Source: Solibacillus isronensis
Lineage (GTDB): Bacteria; Bacillota; Bacilli; Bacillales_A; Planococcaceae
Assembly: GCF_900168685.1 (NCBI RefSeq)
Contig: NZ_FVZN01000006.1
Location: 88,290 to 152,289, forward strand
DNA length: 64,000 bases
Reading direction: 5' to 3'
A model generated the notes under the pieces. That model did not search any database, had not been told where the DNA came from, and was given only the letters and a program-made list of their open reading frames with translations. Positions 53,706 to 62,807 of the stretch are shown piece after piece. Position 1 is the stretch's first letter, and each line of letters begins with the position of its first letter. Both the position numbers and the translations under genes were made by a program.

Positions 53706-54230
53706 TTAAAGCCCCTTCTCTTCTAATAAATTTACAATTTCTCGGTTAAATGCCGGTAAATCATCCGGTGTACGGCTTGTTACAAGCTGTTTTTGACAAA
53801 CAAATACTTCTTCATCATGGAAGTTTACCCCTGCATATTCCATATCGACTTTAATCGATTTATAACCTGTCGCATCTCGTCCCTCTAATGACTTCGCTGT
53901 AATTAGCAGCTGTGGTCCATGGCAAATTGCAAAGACAGGTTTCTTTTCATCCATAAAATACTTTGCAAATGCTACAACGCGCTCATCATCACGCAGTAAA
54001 TCCGGTGAAAAACCACCTGGAATAAATAACGCATCAAAGTCCTGCGGGTTCGCCTCTGCTACCCCTTTATCAATCTGAACTGTTGCTTCGCCATTTTTAC
54101 CTGTAATCGATTTATTACCTTCTTTATCGATTGTTACAATTGTATGCCCTGCAGCCTCTAGTGCCTGTTTCGGACTTGTGAACTCCACATCTTCAAACTT
54201 GTCAGTAATTAATGTTGCAATTTTAGCCAA
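53706..54230 (-). CDS. DJ-1/PfpI-family protein (general stress protein 18-like)
   Basis: This 174-residue protein has the class I glutamine-amidotransferase-like fold. The nucleophile elbow is AICHGPQLLI, with Cys and His, and FIPGGFSPDLLRDDE supplies the conserved acidic residue region. Close families are YfkM/YraA in B. subtilis, stress-induced proteins proposed to repair glycated molecules. Terminated perhaps by the long hairpin downstream. Confidence 0.87.
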   Translation of the reverse strand: MAKIATLITDKFEDVEFTSPKQALEAAGHTIVTIDKEGNKSITGKNGEATVQIDKGVAEANPQDFDALFIPGGFSPDLLRDDERVVAFAKYFMDEKKPVFAICHGPQLLITAKSLEGRDATGYKSIKVDMEYAGVNFHDEEVFVCQKQLVTSRTPDDLPAFNREIVNLLEEKGL

Positions 54231-54409
54231 TGTAAAACACTCCTTCGTCTTATTAGGATACTGTATTTTGTTTCCCCGAATTCTTGAAAATGAAACATAT
54301 TTACCGCAAATAGTAGAACAGTTTCAGTATTCATTAGAATGGTAAAATTTATAACTGGGTTTAAGCGGTAAAAAGGTTGTTTTGTCGTTTGGAGTTAATT
54401 TCGTGATCC

Positions 54410-54574
54410 TTTTTAGAAGAGTTGCATTCGATATTCGAAAGTTTCACATGGATATTTGAATACTTGGATAACATTTTAGAACATTGGGTACTTTTTTTAG
54501 AAGAACGGATGTTTATTAGAACTCTTTTAGTTATATTAGATCTTCTAAACCGGATATTAGAAAATCCATCACAA
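54410..54574. repeat. Degenerate 21-bp tandem repeat, about eight units
   Basis: Between pfpI and glmM, units starting at 54410, 54431, 54452, 54473, 54494, 54515 (18 bp), 54533 and 54554 share a core ATWTTNGAA or TTTTTAGAA. On the plus strand each unit encodes one heptad: FLEELHS, IFESFTW, IFEYLDN, ILEHWVL, FLEERMF, then ILDLLNR and ILENPSQ. An upstream in-frame TGA and the lack of a ribosome binding site make it an unlikely gene. The repeat, not a protein, is what the sequence shows. Confidence 0.6.
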
Positions 54575-54584
54575 ATCAAAAAAA

Positions 54585-54616
54585 CACCGGAAGCAATGTC
54601 TCCATCACTTCCGGTG
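54585..54616 (-). terminator. Terminator of glmM
   Basis: CACCGGAAG (54585-54593) pairs with CTTCCGGTG (54608-54616), with a T-run on the minus strand. Confidence 0.88.
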
Positions 54617-54629
54617 CTGTCTCTATAAT

Positions 54630-55982
54630 TTATTCAGCTAAACCCATTTCTGTACGTACTACATCTGCGATTCGTGCTACATAGTTTTCGCAAGCCTCTT
54701 CTGAAGCTGCCTCGACCATAACGCGCACTAAAGGCTCTGTACCTGAAGGGCGAACTAATACACGACCATTGCCTGCCATTTCCGCTTCTACTTCAGCGAT
54801 GACAGCGGCAACCTTTTCATTTTGTGTTACAGCATGTTTATCTGTTACACGTACGTTCACTAACTTTTGCGGGTAAATCGTCATTTCCCCTGCAAGTTCA
54901 GAAAGTTTCTTGCCTGTTGCTTTCATAATATTCACTAGCTGAATACCTGTAAGCAAACCGTCGCCTGTTGTATTGTAATCTAAAAATACGATGTGACCCG
55001 ATTGCTCGCCACCTAAGTTATAATCATTTGCACGCATTTCTTCCACAACATAGCGGTCTCCAACTGCTGTTTGAACACTTGTCATTTCGTTGTCTTCAAG
55101 CGCTTTGTAGAAGCCCATGTTACTCATAACTGTAGAAACAATCGTGCCTTTGTTTAAGCGGCCTTTTGCGTGTAAATATTTTCCGATAATGAACATAATC
55201 TGGTCACCGTCAACAATCGTACCGTTCTCATCTACAGCGATTAAACGGTCGCCATCTCCATCAAATGCTAAACCGACATCCGCGCCGCGCTCCGCGACAA
55301 ATGCAGCTAATTTTTCAGGATGTGTTGAACCGACACCTTCATTGATGTTCAGTCCATCCGGTGAAGCACCCATTGTTGAAATATCTGCCTCTAAATCTGC
55401 GAATAAATGTGTTGCTAAAGAAGAAGTCGCACCATGCGCACAGTCTAATGCCACATGTAATCCTTCAAAATCTTCTTCAACTGTTTGTTTTAAGTATGAA
55501 ATATATTTTTGTCCACCTTCAAAGTAGTCTGTTACTGAACCAACAGCAGCACCTACTGGACGTGGTAATGTATCTTCTTCTGCATCAAGAATACGTTCAA
55601 TCTCTTCTTCTTGTGCATCCGTTAATTTAAAGCCGTCTGGACCGAAAAATTTAATGCCGTTATCTGCGACAGGATTATGAGATGCTGAAATCATAACACC
55701 TGCTTCAGCATTCATGACGCGTGTAAGATACGCTACACCTGGTGTACTAATTACACCTAAACGCATAACTTCTGCTCCAATTGAAAGAAGACCTGCAACA
55801 AGTGCACCTTCCAACATCTCCCCAGAAATACGTGTATCGCGTCCAATTAATACTTTCGGGCGATCTTTAGCATCCTTCGTTAGCACATAGCCGCCAATAC
55901 GGCCTAGTTTAAATGCCAACTCTGGTGTTAGTTCACTATTTGCGACACCGCGAACGCCATCTGTTCCGAAATATTTACCCAT
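54630..55982 (-). CDS. glmM: Phosphoglucosamine mutase
   Basis: This 450-residue enzyme interconverts glucosamine-6-phosphate and glucosamine-1-phosphate for UDP-GlcNAc synthesis. It starts [20 protein letters not shown], with the phosphorylated Ser in [16 protein letters not shown], the metal-binding loop [14 protein letters not shown], the sugar-binding GEQSGHIVF and the phosphate-binding [12 protein letters not shown]. It lies in the cdaA-cdaR-glmM order typical of Firmicutes; GlmM also binds CdaA and lowers c-di-AMP synthesis in B. subtilis. Confidence 0.96.
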   Translation of the reverse strand: MGKYFGTDGVRGVANSELTPELAFKLGRIGGYVLTKDAKDRPKVLIGRDTRISGEMLEGALVAGLLSIGAEVMRLGVISTPGVAYLTRVMNAEAGVMISASHNPVADNGIKFFGPDGFKLTDAQEEEIERILDAEEDTLPRPVGAAVGSVTDYFEGGQKYISYLKQTVEEDFEGLHVALDCAHGATSSLATHLFADLEADISTMGASPDGLNINEGVGSTHPEKLAAFVAERGADVGLAFDGDGDRLIAVDENGTIVDGDQIMFIIGKYLHAKGRLNKGTIVSTVMSNMGFYKALEDNEMTSVQTAVGDRYVVEEMRANDYNLGGEQSGHIVFLDYNTTGDGLLTGIQLVNIMKATGKKLSELAGEMTIYPQKLVNVRVTDKHAVTQNEKVAAVIAEVEAEMAGNGRVLVRPSGTEPLVRVMVEAASEEACENYVARIADVVRTEMGLAE

Positions 55983-56062
55983 TACTTTTTCTCTCCTTCA
56001 ACGCTTGAAATACCATACGTTTTTAAATTTACCACCTAAAGTGGATTGCTTGTTATTGATAG

Positions 56063-57079
56063 TTAGTTTCCATCTGTATCTTCACTATTAGAATCGGTAT
56101 CTGTATCTGCTTCACTATCTTTTCCCTGTTCACGAACTGGCTCTCCACTCACAGTTGCGCGTACCGTTAGTTTCTCATGTGATAACTTGGTAGCCCCTGT
56201 TGGAAGCTCAATTTTAAATTCGTAAGGACCGGATTTTTTAATTTTTGAAACATCAACGTCTACGGCAACTTCTTTTAATGAATCCACTACAGATTTCGAA
56301 CCATATACCGTTATGTTTGATTTTTCCGGGGATAAACTGTCAATTGTAAGCCCCTCTACTGGTTCCCCAATTTCGTTTATCTTAATCGGGACTTCTTTAC
56401 TATATTCATTAATTTCTACTTTTACATTGACCTTATCCGGATTAATGCTGACATCGAGCTTATTCAGATCACGGTCTAGTACCTTTACAGCCGCTTCTTG
56501 CTCAAATGATTTATTTACATCTTTCTCGCCTGAAACCGTCGCCTTTACATAACTTATGTTATCAATGACACTCTTTGCTCCTGTTACCGCTACTTTTGAC
56601 GGTTCTGCCGTCATCTCGTTCAGTACGAAGTTCTCAGCTAAAAGACGGTTATTCATTTCCGGTTCTACACGAAACTGTTCAGTAACCTTTTCCTCAATTG
56701 TTACATTAATTATTCTTGGCTCAATTGATACATCCAGTTTTTCCGAAAAGTTTTCTTGATGTATTGTAACGCTATGTTCACCAATTAACAATGAGTTTAA
56801 ATCGACAAAAAGTTTGAAATCCTTTTCAAGCTTTGTTTTCATTACAATTTGTTTCGGACCTGAAATTTTTACGTCGACCGTTTCAGGGAGCCCTGTAACA
56901 AATAAATTATCAGAATCATAGTACACTTCCAATGGCACATTTGTGATGACATCTGTTTCATTGGATGTGCTCGAATCCGTTTCACGTTTTTCTTCTGTTT
57001 GAATATACAGGAATAGTGCCACCGCTAAAAACAAAGCGGTTAAACGGAGCATCCATGAGCTATCAAATATTTTATCCAT
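56063..57079 (-). CDS. cdaR: CdaR (YbbR-domain) regulator of diadenylate cyclase
   Basis: This 338-residue protein has one N-terminal membrane anchor (LRLTALFLAVALFLYIQTEE) and about four extracytoplasmic YbbR repeats. Each ends in motifs such as VDVKISGPKQIV, VAVTGAKSVIDNI and ITVYGSKSVVDSL. The tail is an acidic low-complexity stretch (DSEADTDTDSNSED). Its start overlaps the cdaA stop by eight bases. It modulates CdaA at the membrane. Confidence 0.93.
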   Translation of the reverse strand: MDKIFDSSWMLRLTALFLAVALFLYIQTEEKRETDSSTSNETDVITNVPLEVYYDSDNLFVTGLPETVDVKISGPKQIVMKTKLEKDFKLFVDLNSLLIGEHSVTIHQENFSEKLDVSIEPRIINVTIEEKVTEQFRVEPEMNNRLLAENFVLNEMTAEPSKVAVTGAKSVIDNISYVKATVSGEKDVNKSFEQEAAVKVLDRDLNKLDVSINPDKVNVKVEINEYSKEVPIKINEIGEPVEGLTIDSLSPEKSNITVYGSKSVVDSLKEVAVDVDVSKIKKSGPYEFKIELPTGATKLSHEKLTVRATVSGEPVREQGKDSEADTDTDSNSEDTDGN

Positions 57080-57908
57080 TCTTTTTCCCTCCCCAAGTCC
57101 ACTTAGATGCTAAGTTAGAATCTTGTTCAGGACCAAACCACAGTTTGCGCAGTAATTCTTCAAATTCTGTAATAGTAAGGTTACGGTGTAAATTACCATT
57201 AGCTGTTATACTAATCGCACCTGTTTCTTCGGATACAACAATTGTAATTGCATCTGTTACTTCACTTAACCCAAGTGCTGCCCGGTGACGTGTACCAAGT
57301 TCTTTGGAAATAAATGCACTTTCCGACAATGGCAAGTAACAAGCCGAAGCGGCTATTTGGTTTTTCTGTATAATTACGGCCCCGTCATGTAACGGTGTAT
57401 TTGGGATGAAAATATTAATCATTAATTCAGAAGAAATTGCGGCATCCATCTTGATGCCCGTTTCTACATATTCATTTAATCCTGTATCTTTTTCAATCGA
57501 AATAAGTGCTCCAATTCGGCGTTTTGCCATATAACTTACAGATTTTTTCATCGCCTCGACTAAGCGTGTCTGCTCATCTTCCTGCTGGTTATTCGTTCGT
57601 TGGAAAATCTTACCCCGTCCGATTTGCTCAAGGGCCCGGCGAATTTCCGGCTGGAATATTATAATAATTGCTAAGAAACCCCAATCAATTACTTCTTGCA
57701 ATAACCAATCAAGGGTGTCTAGACCGAAAACGTAGGTAGCAAATTTCGCTAACACAACAATTAATAACCCTTTCAATAATTGAACGGCTTTCGTTCCTTT
57801 AATGAGGGTCAATGCTTTATAAACTACATACCAGACAAGCAGTACGTCCAGTACTTTAAAAATCATATCTACAGCAGCAATGTCTGTAAATTGCTCAATT
57901 ATTTGCAT
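57072..57908 (-). CDS. cdaA: Membrane-bound diadenylate cyclase CdaA
   Basis: This 278-residue protein has three N-terminal membrane helices and a DAC (DisA_N) domain. Catalytic motifs DGA (NTPLHDGAVIIQ) and RHR (GTRHRAALG) are present. It makes c-di-AMP from two ATP, an essential second messenger for osmolyte and cell-wall homeostasis. First gene of the cdaA-cdaR-glmM unit. Confidence 0.95.
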   Translation of the reverse strand: MQIIEQFTDIAAVDMIFKVLDVLLVWYVVYKALTLIKGTKAVQLLKGLLIVVLAKFATYVFGLDTLDWLLQEVIDWGFLAIIIIFQPEIRRALEQIGRGKIFQRTNNQQEDEQTRLVEAMKKSVSYMAKRRIGALISIEKDTGLNEYVETGIKMDAAISSELMINIFIPNTPLHDGAVIIQKNQIAASACYLPLSESAFISKELGTRHRAALGLSEVTDAITIVVSEETGAISITANGNLHRNLTITEFEELLRKLWFGPEQDSNLASKWTWGGKKNG

Positions 57909-57993
57909 GTGGCATCCCCCACCTTTACTTGCTATTCCATCTTGGTTTTAGTATAGCACAATTCTGTCAGTGATTAACTTTCCTAACAGAAAA

Positions 57994-58018
57994 AAGTCTA
58001 CCCGAACGAGTAGACTTT
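57994..58018 (-). terminator. Terminator of sigW-rsiW
   Basis: AAGTCTAC (57994-58001) pairs with GTAGACTT (58010-58017), T-run on the minus strand. Confidence 0.82.
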
Positions 58019-58116
58019 TCTTTCTATACTAGAACGGCTTTTTTTTGAGAAAAGTTCCGATTTATTAAGAAAATATTATTTCTTGTTTTCATTATCGTGA
58101 TGATAGTTCTGAGTTA

Positions 58117-58731
58117 TTACTCATTAAAAACAGCGATTGCTTTATTGAAGCCGTCTTTAATTTTGTACCAAAGCCATTCGAACATTTCATCAATTTCCTC
58201 TACTTGCCCTGTAACGACTGCCGTAGATGCCATGTAGTTGCCATTGATAACTGTAATATTGCCGTCCACTTCCCCTTCGACAATAATATCTCCATTTTTC
58301 ACAACGATGTCACCTTTAACGACTTCACCTACCGGCACTGTTACCGTTTGCCCTTCAACGACTAAATTAGGCTGTTTCGTCACAGAGAATTGATCGTCAT
58401 TCGGAAAACTGCCTAACAATGTGGCACTCATACATAAAAAGAATACTGCTGCAGCTACAAGTACAGGATGCTGACGGAACCAACGTTTGATGCCGGCAGA
58501 ACTTTTGCGTTTCGGTAAACGGCTTATCACTTGATCCTCAAAGCGCGGAGGGGCAGTAATATGTGCTGCACTCTTGATAAACGCAACCGTGTCACTTAAT
58601 TCATGCATATGTTGTTGGCAATCAGGGCATGTTTGTAAATGCTGCTTCAATATTTGTTCATGCTCACGACTAATATCACCATCTAAATATTCGTGCATAT
58701 AATCCACGAATTCTGATGCACACGTTTTCAT
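58117..58731 (-). CDS. rsiW: Anti-sigma-W factor RsiW
   Basis: This 204-residue protein has an N-terminal zinc anti-sigma domain with HLQTCPDC (H-x3-C-x2-C) preceded by a His-containing helix, one transmembrane helix at about residues 90-112 (PVLVAAAVFFLCMSATLLGS), and an extracytoplasmic part. That part has hydrophobic repeats typical of polymer-forming/bactofilin-like strands (GDIVVKNGDIIVEGEVDGNI). RsiW binds SigW until regulated proteolysis releases it. It follows sigW by 13 bp. Confidence 0.92.
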   Translation of the reverse strand: MKTCASEFVDYMHEYLDGDISREHEQILKQHLQTCPDCQQHMHELSDTVAFIKSAAHITAPPRFEDQVISRLPKRKSSAGIKRWFRQHPVLVAAAVFFLCMSATLLGSFPNDDQFSVTKQPNLVVEGQTVTVPVGEVVKGDIVVKNGDIIVEGEVDGNITVINGNYMASTAVVTGQVEEIDEMFEWLWYKIKDGFNKAIAVFNE

Positions 58732-58744
58732 GCGTATCTTCCTC

Positions 58745-59308
58745 CTACAAATTGTTTAACTGCTTTCTTAACGCTTCACGGCCACGGTGAATTCGCGTTT
58801 TAACTGTTCCTAAAGGCATATCCAAAATTTCGCTTATTTCCTGAAGGGACAGTTCTTCAATATATTTTAATACAATGACCGATCGATACTTATCGGGAAG
58901 GCGGCTAATTTCATATTGTATTCGGTCCTGAAGCTCCATCTGCAAGGCGGCCTCTTCCGGCAACTGCTCCTCTGCGGCAATCTGAGAATACATATCCAGC
59001 CCTTCTGTTCCCGCTACCTCCGCATCTAAGTAATAATCGGGCTTCTTTTTACGAATTCGGTCAATACAAAGATTTGTTCCGATTCGGTAAAGCCATGTTG
59101 AAAATTTTCGATTTTGATCATACGAATGTAAATTAATATAGGCCCGTATGAATGCCTCCTGTGCGATATCTTCTGCTTCCTGTTTATTTCCAAGCATTCG
59201 ATAGCACACTTGATACAGCTTGTGCTGGTAGAGGTTAACGATGTCGGCATATGCGTTTTGGTCACCTTTAAGCACTTGCTTTATTCTTTTATTAACTAAC
59301 GCATCCAT
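58745..59308 (-). CDS. sigW: ECF RNA polymerase sigma factor SigW
   Basis: This 187-residue ECF sigma factor has region 2 (YRMLGNKQEAEDIAQEAFIR) and region 4 (DKYRSVIVLKYIEELSLQEI, GTVKTRIHRGREAL). Its own promoter is a SigW-type sequence at 59346-59371. It controls the envelope antimicrobial and detoxification regulon. Operon partner rsiW. Confidence 0.95.
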   Translation of the reverse strand: MDALVNKRIKQVLKGDQNAYADIVNLYQHKLYQVCYRMLGNKQEAEDIAQEAFIRAYINLHSYDQNRKFSTWLYRIGTNLCIDRIRKKKPDYYLDAEVAGTEGLDMYSQIAAEEQLPEEAALQMELQDRIQYEISRLPDKYRSVIVLKYIEELSLQEISEILDMPLGTVKTRIHRGREALRKQLNNL

Positions 59309-59345
59309 TTGTCTTTCCTCTCCACCTTTTCAGCTGTTCTATATA

Positions 59346-59371
59346 TACGGATTGCTTTTTAAAAGGTTTCA
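59346..59371 (-). promoter_or_regulatory. Autoregulatory SigW promoter
   Basis: On the minus strand TGAAAC (59371-59366), 16 bp, CGTA (59349-59346) matches the SigW promoter consensus TGAAAC-N16-CGTA exactly, about 40 bp upstream of sigW. Confidence 0.9.
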
Positions 59372-59458
59372 TTTTCTCTAAAAAATTTTTTCCACCCATA
59401 AATATGTGCCTTTATTATAACAAACTTCGTAACGACCAATCGAATTTTTTCGCAATAA

Positions 59459-60364
59459 TCATACTAAAGTTTCGCCAAATAAAGAGCCGATTAAGGCAAC
59501 CGCTACATCTGCTGTTTTATTTCGTTCATCTAATATAGGATTCACCTCTACAAACTCCGCCGATGTCATTAAGCCTGATTCCTGGATCATTTCCATTGCT
59601 AAATGACTTTCCCGATAAGTGATCCCACCTGCTACAGGTGTCCCCACTCCAGGAGTATATAAAGGATCTAATGCATCTAAATCAAGTGATAAATGAAGGC
59701 CGTCTATTTTCAATTGGTTAAAATATTTTAGCGTTTCTTCCATAACATATGTCATTCCAAGGCGATCGATTTCGTGCATAGTGTATATTTTAATGCCTCT
59801 GGACTTAATGAGCTCACGTTCCCCTTCATCGATAGAACGTCCGCCAATTATAACAATGTTTTCGGCTTTGATTTTAGGTTCTGCATGTAAAATTGATGTT
59901 AGCCTTTCATGACCTAGCCCAATACTTGTTGCTAAGGGCATTCCATGAATATTTCCGGATGGGGTTGTTTCCGGTGTATTTAAATCTGCATGGGCATCAA
60001 ACCAGATTATGCCCTGATTTTTATATTTCATCGATAGACCTGCCAATGTGCCAATTGCAATACTATGGTCGCCCCCTAATACAAGCGGTATGTAATCCTT
60101 ATTTACAACACTCAATACTTTTTCAGCAAGTGCTGTATTGACCTTAATTACTTCTTCCAGATTAAGCAGCTTTTCATCTTTATGTACAGCTGCATCCCCC
60201 TCGATAACCTGAATATTCCCTTCATCTTCTACTTCATATCCAAGATCAGCCAAACGCTGTTGCAGCCCTGCATATCTAATTGCACTTGGTCCCATATCTA
60301 CCCCGCGGCGCTGTTGTCCATAATCACATGGTACCCCTACAATTGAAATTTTCTTATTCATCAT
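59459..60364 (-). CDS. rocF: Arginase
   Basis: This protein of about 301 residues hydrolyses arginine to ornithine and urea. Manganese-binding motifs are all present: GGDHSIAIGT, DAHADLNTPETTPSGNIHG and SLDLDALDPLYTPGVGTPVA. It starts near MMNKKISIVGVPCDYGQQRR. AGGGG lies 8 bases before ATG 60364; the next codon is also ATG. The gene is isolated from other arginine genes. No arginine regulator site is visible. Confidence 0.94.
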   Translation of the reverse strand: MMNKKISIVGVPCDYGQQRRGVDMGPSAIRYAGLQQRLADLGYEVEDEGNIQVIEGDAAVHKDEKLLNLEEVIKVNTALAEKVLSVVNKDYIPLVLGGDHSIAIGTLAGLSMKYKNQGIIWFDAHADLNTPETTPSGNIHGMPLATSIGLGHERLTSILHAEPKIKAENIVIIGGRSIDEGERELIKSRGIKIYTMHEIDRLGMTYVMEETLKYFNQLKIDGLHLSLDLDALDPLYTPGVGTPVAGGITYRESHLAMEMIQESGLMTSAEFVEVNPILDERNKTADVAVALIGSLFGETLV

Positions 60365-60484
60365 TTCTGCATCCCCTAACATGTCATGTAATTTTTCTAT
60401 TCTATTCTATTCTTTTCTCTTCTCCGCTCACCCTCCTATAGAAATTTCGAGCAACTAAACGATTTTCCCTTTTTATACGCAAAA

Positions 60485-60514
60485 AATCCTTTACTTATAA
60501 ATAAGTAAAGGATT
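60485..60514 (-). terminator. Terminator of the tRNA operon
   Basis: AATCCTTTACTTA (60485-60497) pairs with TAAGTAAAGGATT (60502-60514), followed on the minus strand by a T-run. It ends transcription beyond tRNA-Lys. Confidence 0.85.
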
Positions 60515-60566
60515 GTTATTTTTGTATTTGATATTTAAGTACACTTCTAAGTTTATAAAATAAAAG

Positions 60567-60639
60567 TGAGCCATGAAGGACTCGAACCTTCGACCCTCTG
60601 ATTAAAAGTCAGATGCTCTACCAACTGAGCTAATGGCTC
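60567..60639 (-). tRNA. tRNA-Lys (UUU)
   Basis: The minus strand starts GAGCCATTAGCTCAGTTGG, with anticodon loop CTTTTAA and T-arm GGTTCGAGTCC, acceptor GAGCCAT/ATGGCTC. No CCA is encoded, unlike the other tRNAs here. Confidence 0.95.
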
Positions 60640-60656
60640 ATAAAAAATAAAAAAAA

Positions 60657-60731
60657 TGGCTGGGGTACCTGGATTCGAACCAGGGCATGACGGAATCAAA
60701 ATCCGTTGCCTTACCGCTTGGCTATACCCCA
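60657..60731 (-). tRNA. tRNA-Gln (UUG)
   Basis: The minus strand starts TGGGGTATAGCCAAGCGG, with anticodon TTG in GATTTTGATTCC, T-arm GGTTCGAATCC, acceptor TGGGGTA/TACCCCA and an encoded CCA. Confidence 0.95.
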
Positions 60732-60744
60732 AACATTTTATAGA

Positions 60745-60828
60745 TGGTGGAGGGGGACGGATTCGAACCGCCGAACCCTAAGGAGCGGATTTACAGTCCG
60801 CCGCGTTTAGCCACTTCGCTACCCCTCC
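60745..60828 (-). tRNA. tRNA-Tyr (GUA)
   Basis: The minus strand starts GGAGGGGTAGCGAAGTGG, with anticodon GTA in ACTGTAAATCC, a long variable arm, T-arm GGTTCGAATCC and encoded CCA. Confidence 0.95.
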
Positions 60829-60858
60829 GACAAATGATGCAACACTGTTAAAGTTGAA

Positions 60859-60934
60859 TGGTGGAGGATGACGGGCTCGAACCGCCGACCCCCTGCTTGT
60901 AAGGCAGGTGCTCTCCCAGCTGAGCTAATCCTCC
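60859..60934 (-). tRNA. tRNA-Val (UAC)
   Basis: The minus strand starts GGAGGATTAGCTCAGCTGG, with anticodon TAC in CCTTACAAG, T-arm GGTTCGAGCCC and encoded CCA. Confidence 0.95.
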
Positions 60935-60979
60935 ATACATAACAAGTGTTACTGCTTTATTTTTTTATGAAGCCTTAAA

Positions 60980-61054
60980 TGGTGACCCGTACGGGATTCG
61001 AACCCGTGTTACCGCCGTGAAAGGGCGGTGTCTTAACCACTTGACCAACGGGCC
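60980..61054 (-). tRNA. tRNA-Glu (UUC)
   Basis: The minus strand starts GGCCCGTTGGTCAAGTGG, with anticodon TTC in CCTTTCACGG, T-arm GGTTCGAATCC, acceptor GGCCCGT/ACGGGTC and encoded CCA. Confidence 0.95.
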
Positions 61055-61184
61055 GTTATATAAGTTGTTCTCTTTAAGACAAGATTTATAATATCATCAT
61101 TTTTTATATAGTGCAAGCCTTTTTTTAAAACTTTTTCGAAAAAGTTTTATTGTTTATTTTGTAATAGCAAAAAGGCAAAAAAAA

Positions 61185-61260
61185 TGGCTCCGAAGGCAGG
61201 ACTCGAACCTGCGACCTGCCGGTTAACAGCCGGATGCTCTACCAACTGAGCTACTTCGGA
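61185..61260 (-). tRNA. tRNA-Asn (GUU)
   Basis: The minus strand starts TCCGAAGTAGCTCAGTTGG, with anticodon GTT in GCTGTTAACC, T-arm GGTTCGAGTCC, acceptor TCCGAAG/CTTCGGA and encoded CCA. First of the six-gene tRNA run. Confidence 0.95.
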
Positions 61261-61308
61261 ACGCTACTATTATACAGTGATGTACAAGCCATCTTTCGTA
61301 CATTTATT

Positions 61309-61336
61309 ATTATAGCAACGTTTTAAATTTATACAA
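61309..61336 (-). promoter_or_regulatory. Probable promoter of the tRNA cluster
   Basis: On the minus strand TTGTAT (61336-61331) and TATAAT (61314-61309) have 16-bp spacing, about 50 bp before tRNA-Asn. Confidence 0.6.
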
Positions 61337-61424
61337 GTAGTTTTTTGAAATAATTTGAACATTTTATTTATTATGCTTCTCTTTCATTGGAAAACCTTCA
61401 TTTTAATGAATTATTTGTCCTCCA

Positions 61425-62711
61425 TTACTGCTTTATAAACTCAGTAATCTCATCAATCAAACCATTTGTTAGCGGTAAATCAGGGTTGTAATAGCTCGCA
61501 AGATTTTGGTCTCGATCGCCTTCTACATCTTTTAACACATGATTCATCTTATCAAAATAGTGTATTGTCGCATCATTATTTGCTGCATGTAAGTTTTCCG
61601 CATCTTTTTCGGTTACTTGAATATCCTTTTTCCCTTGAAGGATGATAATTGGAACGGTAACATTGCTTATTTCGTGCTGTGGATCGTATTTAAGCCATGA
61701 AATCATATATGGTTGAACAGACGGTCTAAATAATGATTGGAGCTGGGCAGAGACTGTCTCTACTTTTTTGCCTACCTTTAATTGCTGCAATGCTTTTTCC
61801 GATTCCACTAATAAATTCGGAGTTAGGCTTGCTGACAATTGTTCCATTAAAACTTCATCTGCCGGTCTTCCAATACCTGCTACCGAAATTAGAGAGGCTA
61901 CATCATTTTGCTGAGCAGCAATGGTCATTATTAATGCACCTTCACTATGACCTAATAAATGAATTTCATTAAATCGGTCATCCTTTTTAGCATAATCTAC
62001 AATAGATTTAACATCCTCTACATAGACATCAAATGTTAAATCCTCTTCTTTTTTAATTAATGCCGTATTATCACCGACTCCACGTTTATCGAAACGAATA
62101 GAAGCAATTCCTTTCTCCGCTAAGCTCTCTGCAATCATCTTTAAACTATTATTCGAACCAGCTCCTATTGTATTGCCGTCTTTATTTGTAGGACCCGATC
62201 CCGCATGGATTATAACTAGCTCTCCCGTAGCTTTATCAGGCGTTTCCAGCGCTGCTATAAGCTCTCCGCCGGCAACAGGAATCAATAGCTCCTCATACGT
62301 AACAGGTGTCTCTGTATAAGACTTTAACGTAATAGGATAGGTCTGTCCGTTTTGTGTAAACGTTCCTTCTATCGTTTCGTTTTTTAGCGTCCCCGCAATT
62401 TTAACAAGAGATCCGGCTAAATTAATGGTGATGGCCACATCCGAGTCATTATACTTAATTGATTCAAATGCATAATCACTGATTCCTTGTACTGGTACAG
62501 AAATGCTTCCACTCGACTCTTCCAAATTTAAAATGATTTCAAGAGGTGACTGCGGAATTTCAATCATCCCCTGCCATTTTCCTAATAATGCTTCCTCCAT
62601 ATGCGCAACCTCCTGCTTCGTTTGTTCTTCCGCTGTTGGCTTATCTGTACTTTCACTATTACAAGATGACAGCAATAACACAACAGCTAAACTATAAGCA
62701 ATTTTTCTCAT
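61425..62711 (-). CDS. Lipoprotein alpha/beta hydrolase
   Basis: This 428-residue exported lipoprotein has lipobox LLSSC, an N-terminal beta-rich domain (residues 40-130) and a C-terminal alpha/beta hydrolase fold. The nucleophile elbow is LLGHSEGALIM, the acid is probably in ILQGKKDIQV and the His in FDKMNHVLKD. It resembles dienelactone/acyl-esterase hydrolases with an N-terminal DUF3887-like part. Substrate unknown; outer face of the membrane. Confidence 0.82.
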   Translation of the reverse strand: MRKIAYSLAVVLLLSSCNSESTDKPTAEEQTKQEVAHMEEALLGKWQGMIEIPQSPLEIILNLEESSGSISVPVQGISDYAFESIKYNDSDVAITINLAGSLVKIAGTLKNETIEGTFTQNGQTYPITLKSYTETPVTYEELLIPVAGGELIAALETPDKATGELVIIHAGSGPTNKDGNTIGAGSNNSLKMIAESLAEKGIASIRFDKRGVGDNTALIKKEEDLTFDVYVEDVKSIVDYAKKDDRFNEIHLLGHSEGALIMTIAAQQNDVASLISVAGIGRPADEVLMEQLSASLTPNLLVESEKALQQLKVGKKVETVSAQLQSLFRPSVQPYMISWLKYDPQHEISNVTVPIIILQGKKDIQVTEKDAENLHAANNDATIHYFDKMNHVLKDVEGDRDQNLASYYNPDLPLTNGLIDEITEFIKQ

Positions 62712-62780
62712 GGCTCAACCCTCCCCAATTTGATTCTTAATTTCCTTTACGGTTAGAAAAGGAAAAAGTTTCAAAATAAA

Positions 62781-62805
62781 AAGCCATCAATAAAGATGAC
62801 TTTAT
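62781..62805 (-). terminator. Terminator of the FusB-like gene
   Basis: AAGCCATC (62780-62787) pairs with GATGACTT (62794-62801) with G-T pairs, and a T-rich minus-strand tail. Confidence 0.65.
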
Positions 62806-62807
62806 TT

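Noticed and set aside
54422..54628. 68-codon plus-strand ORF with heptad repeats
   Set aside because: TTG start without a ribosome binding site, in-frame stop just upstream, and it overlaps the glmM terminator. Better described as a DNA repeat.
60395..60412. Short TTCTA repeat upstream of arginase
   Set aside because: Only about three perfect units in a pyrimidine-rich stretch; too little for a functional repeat.
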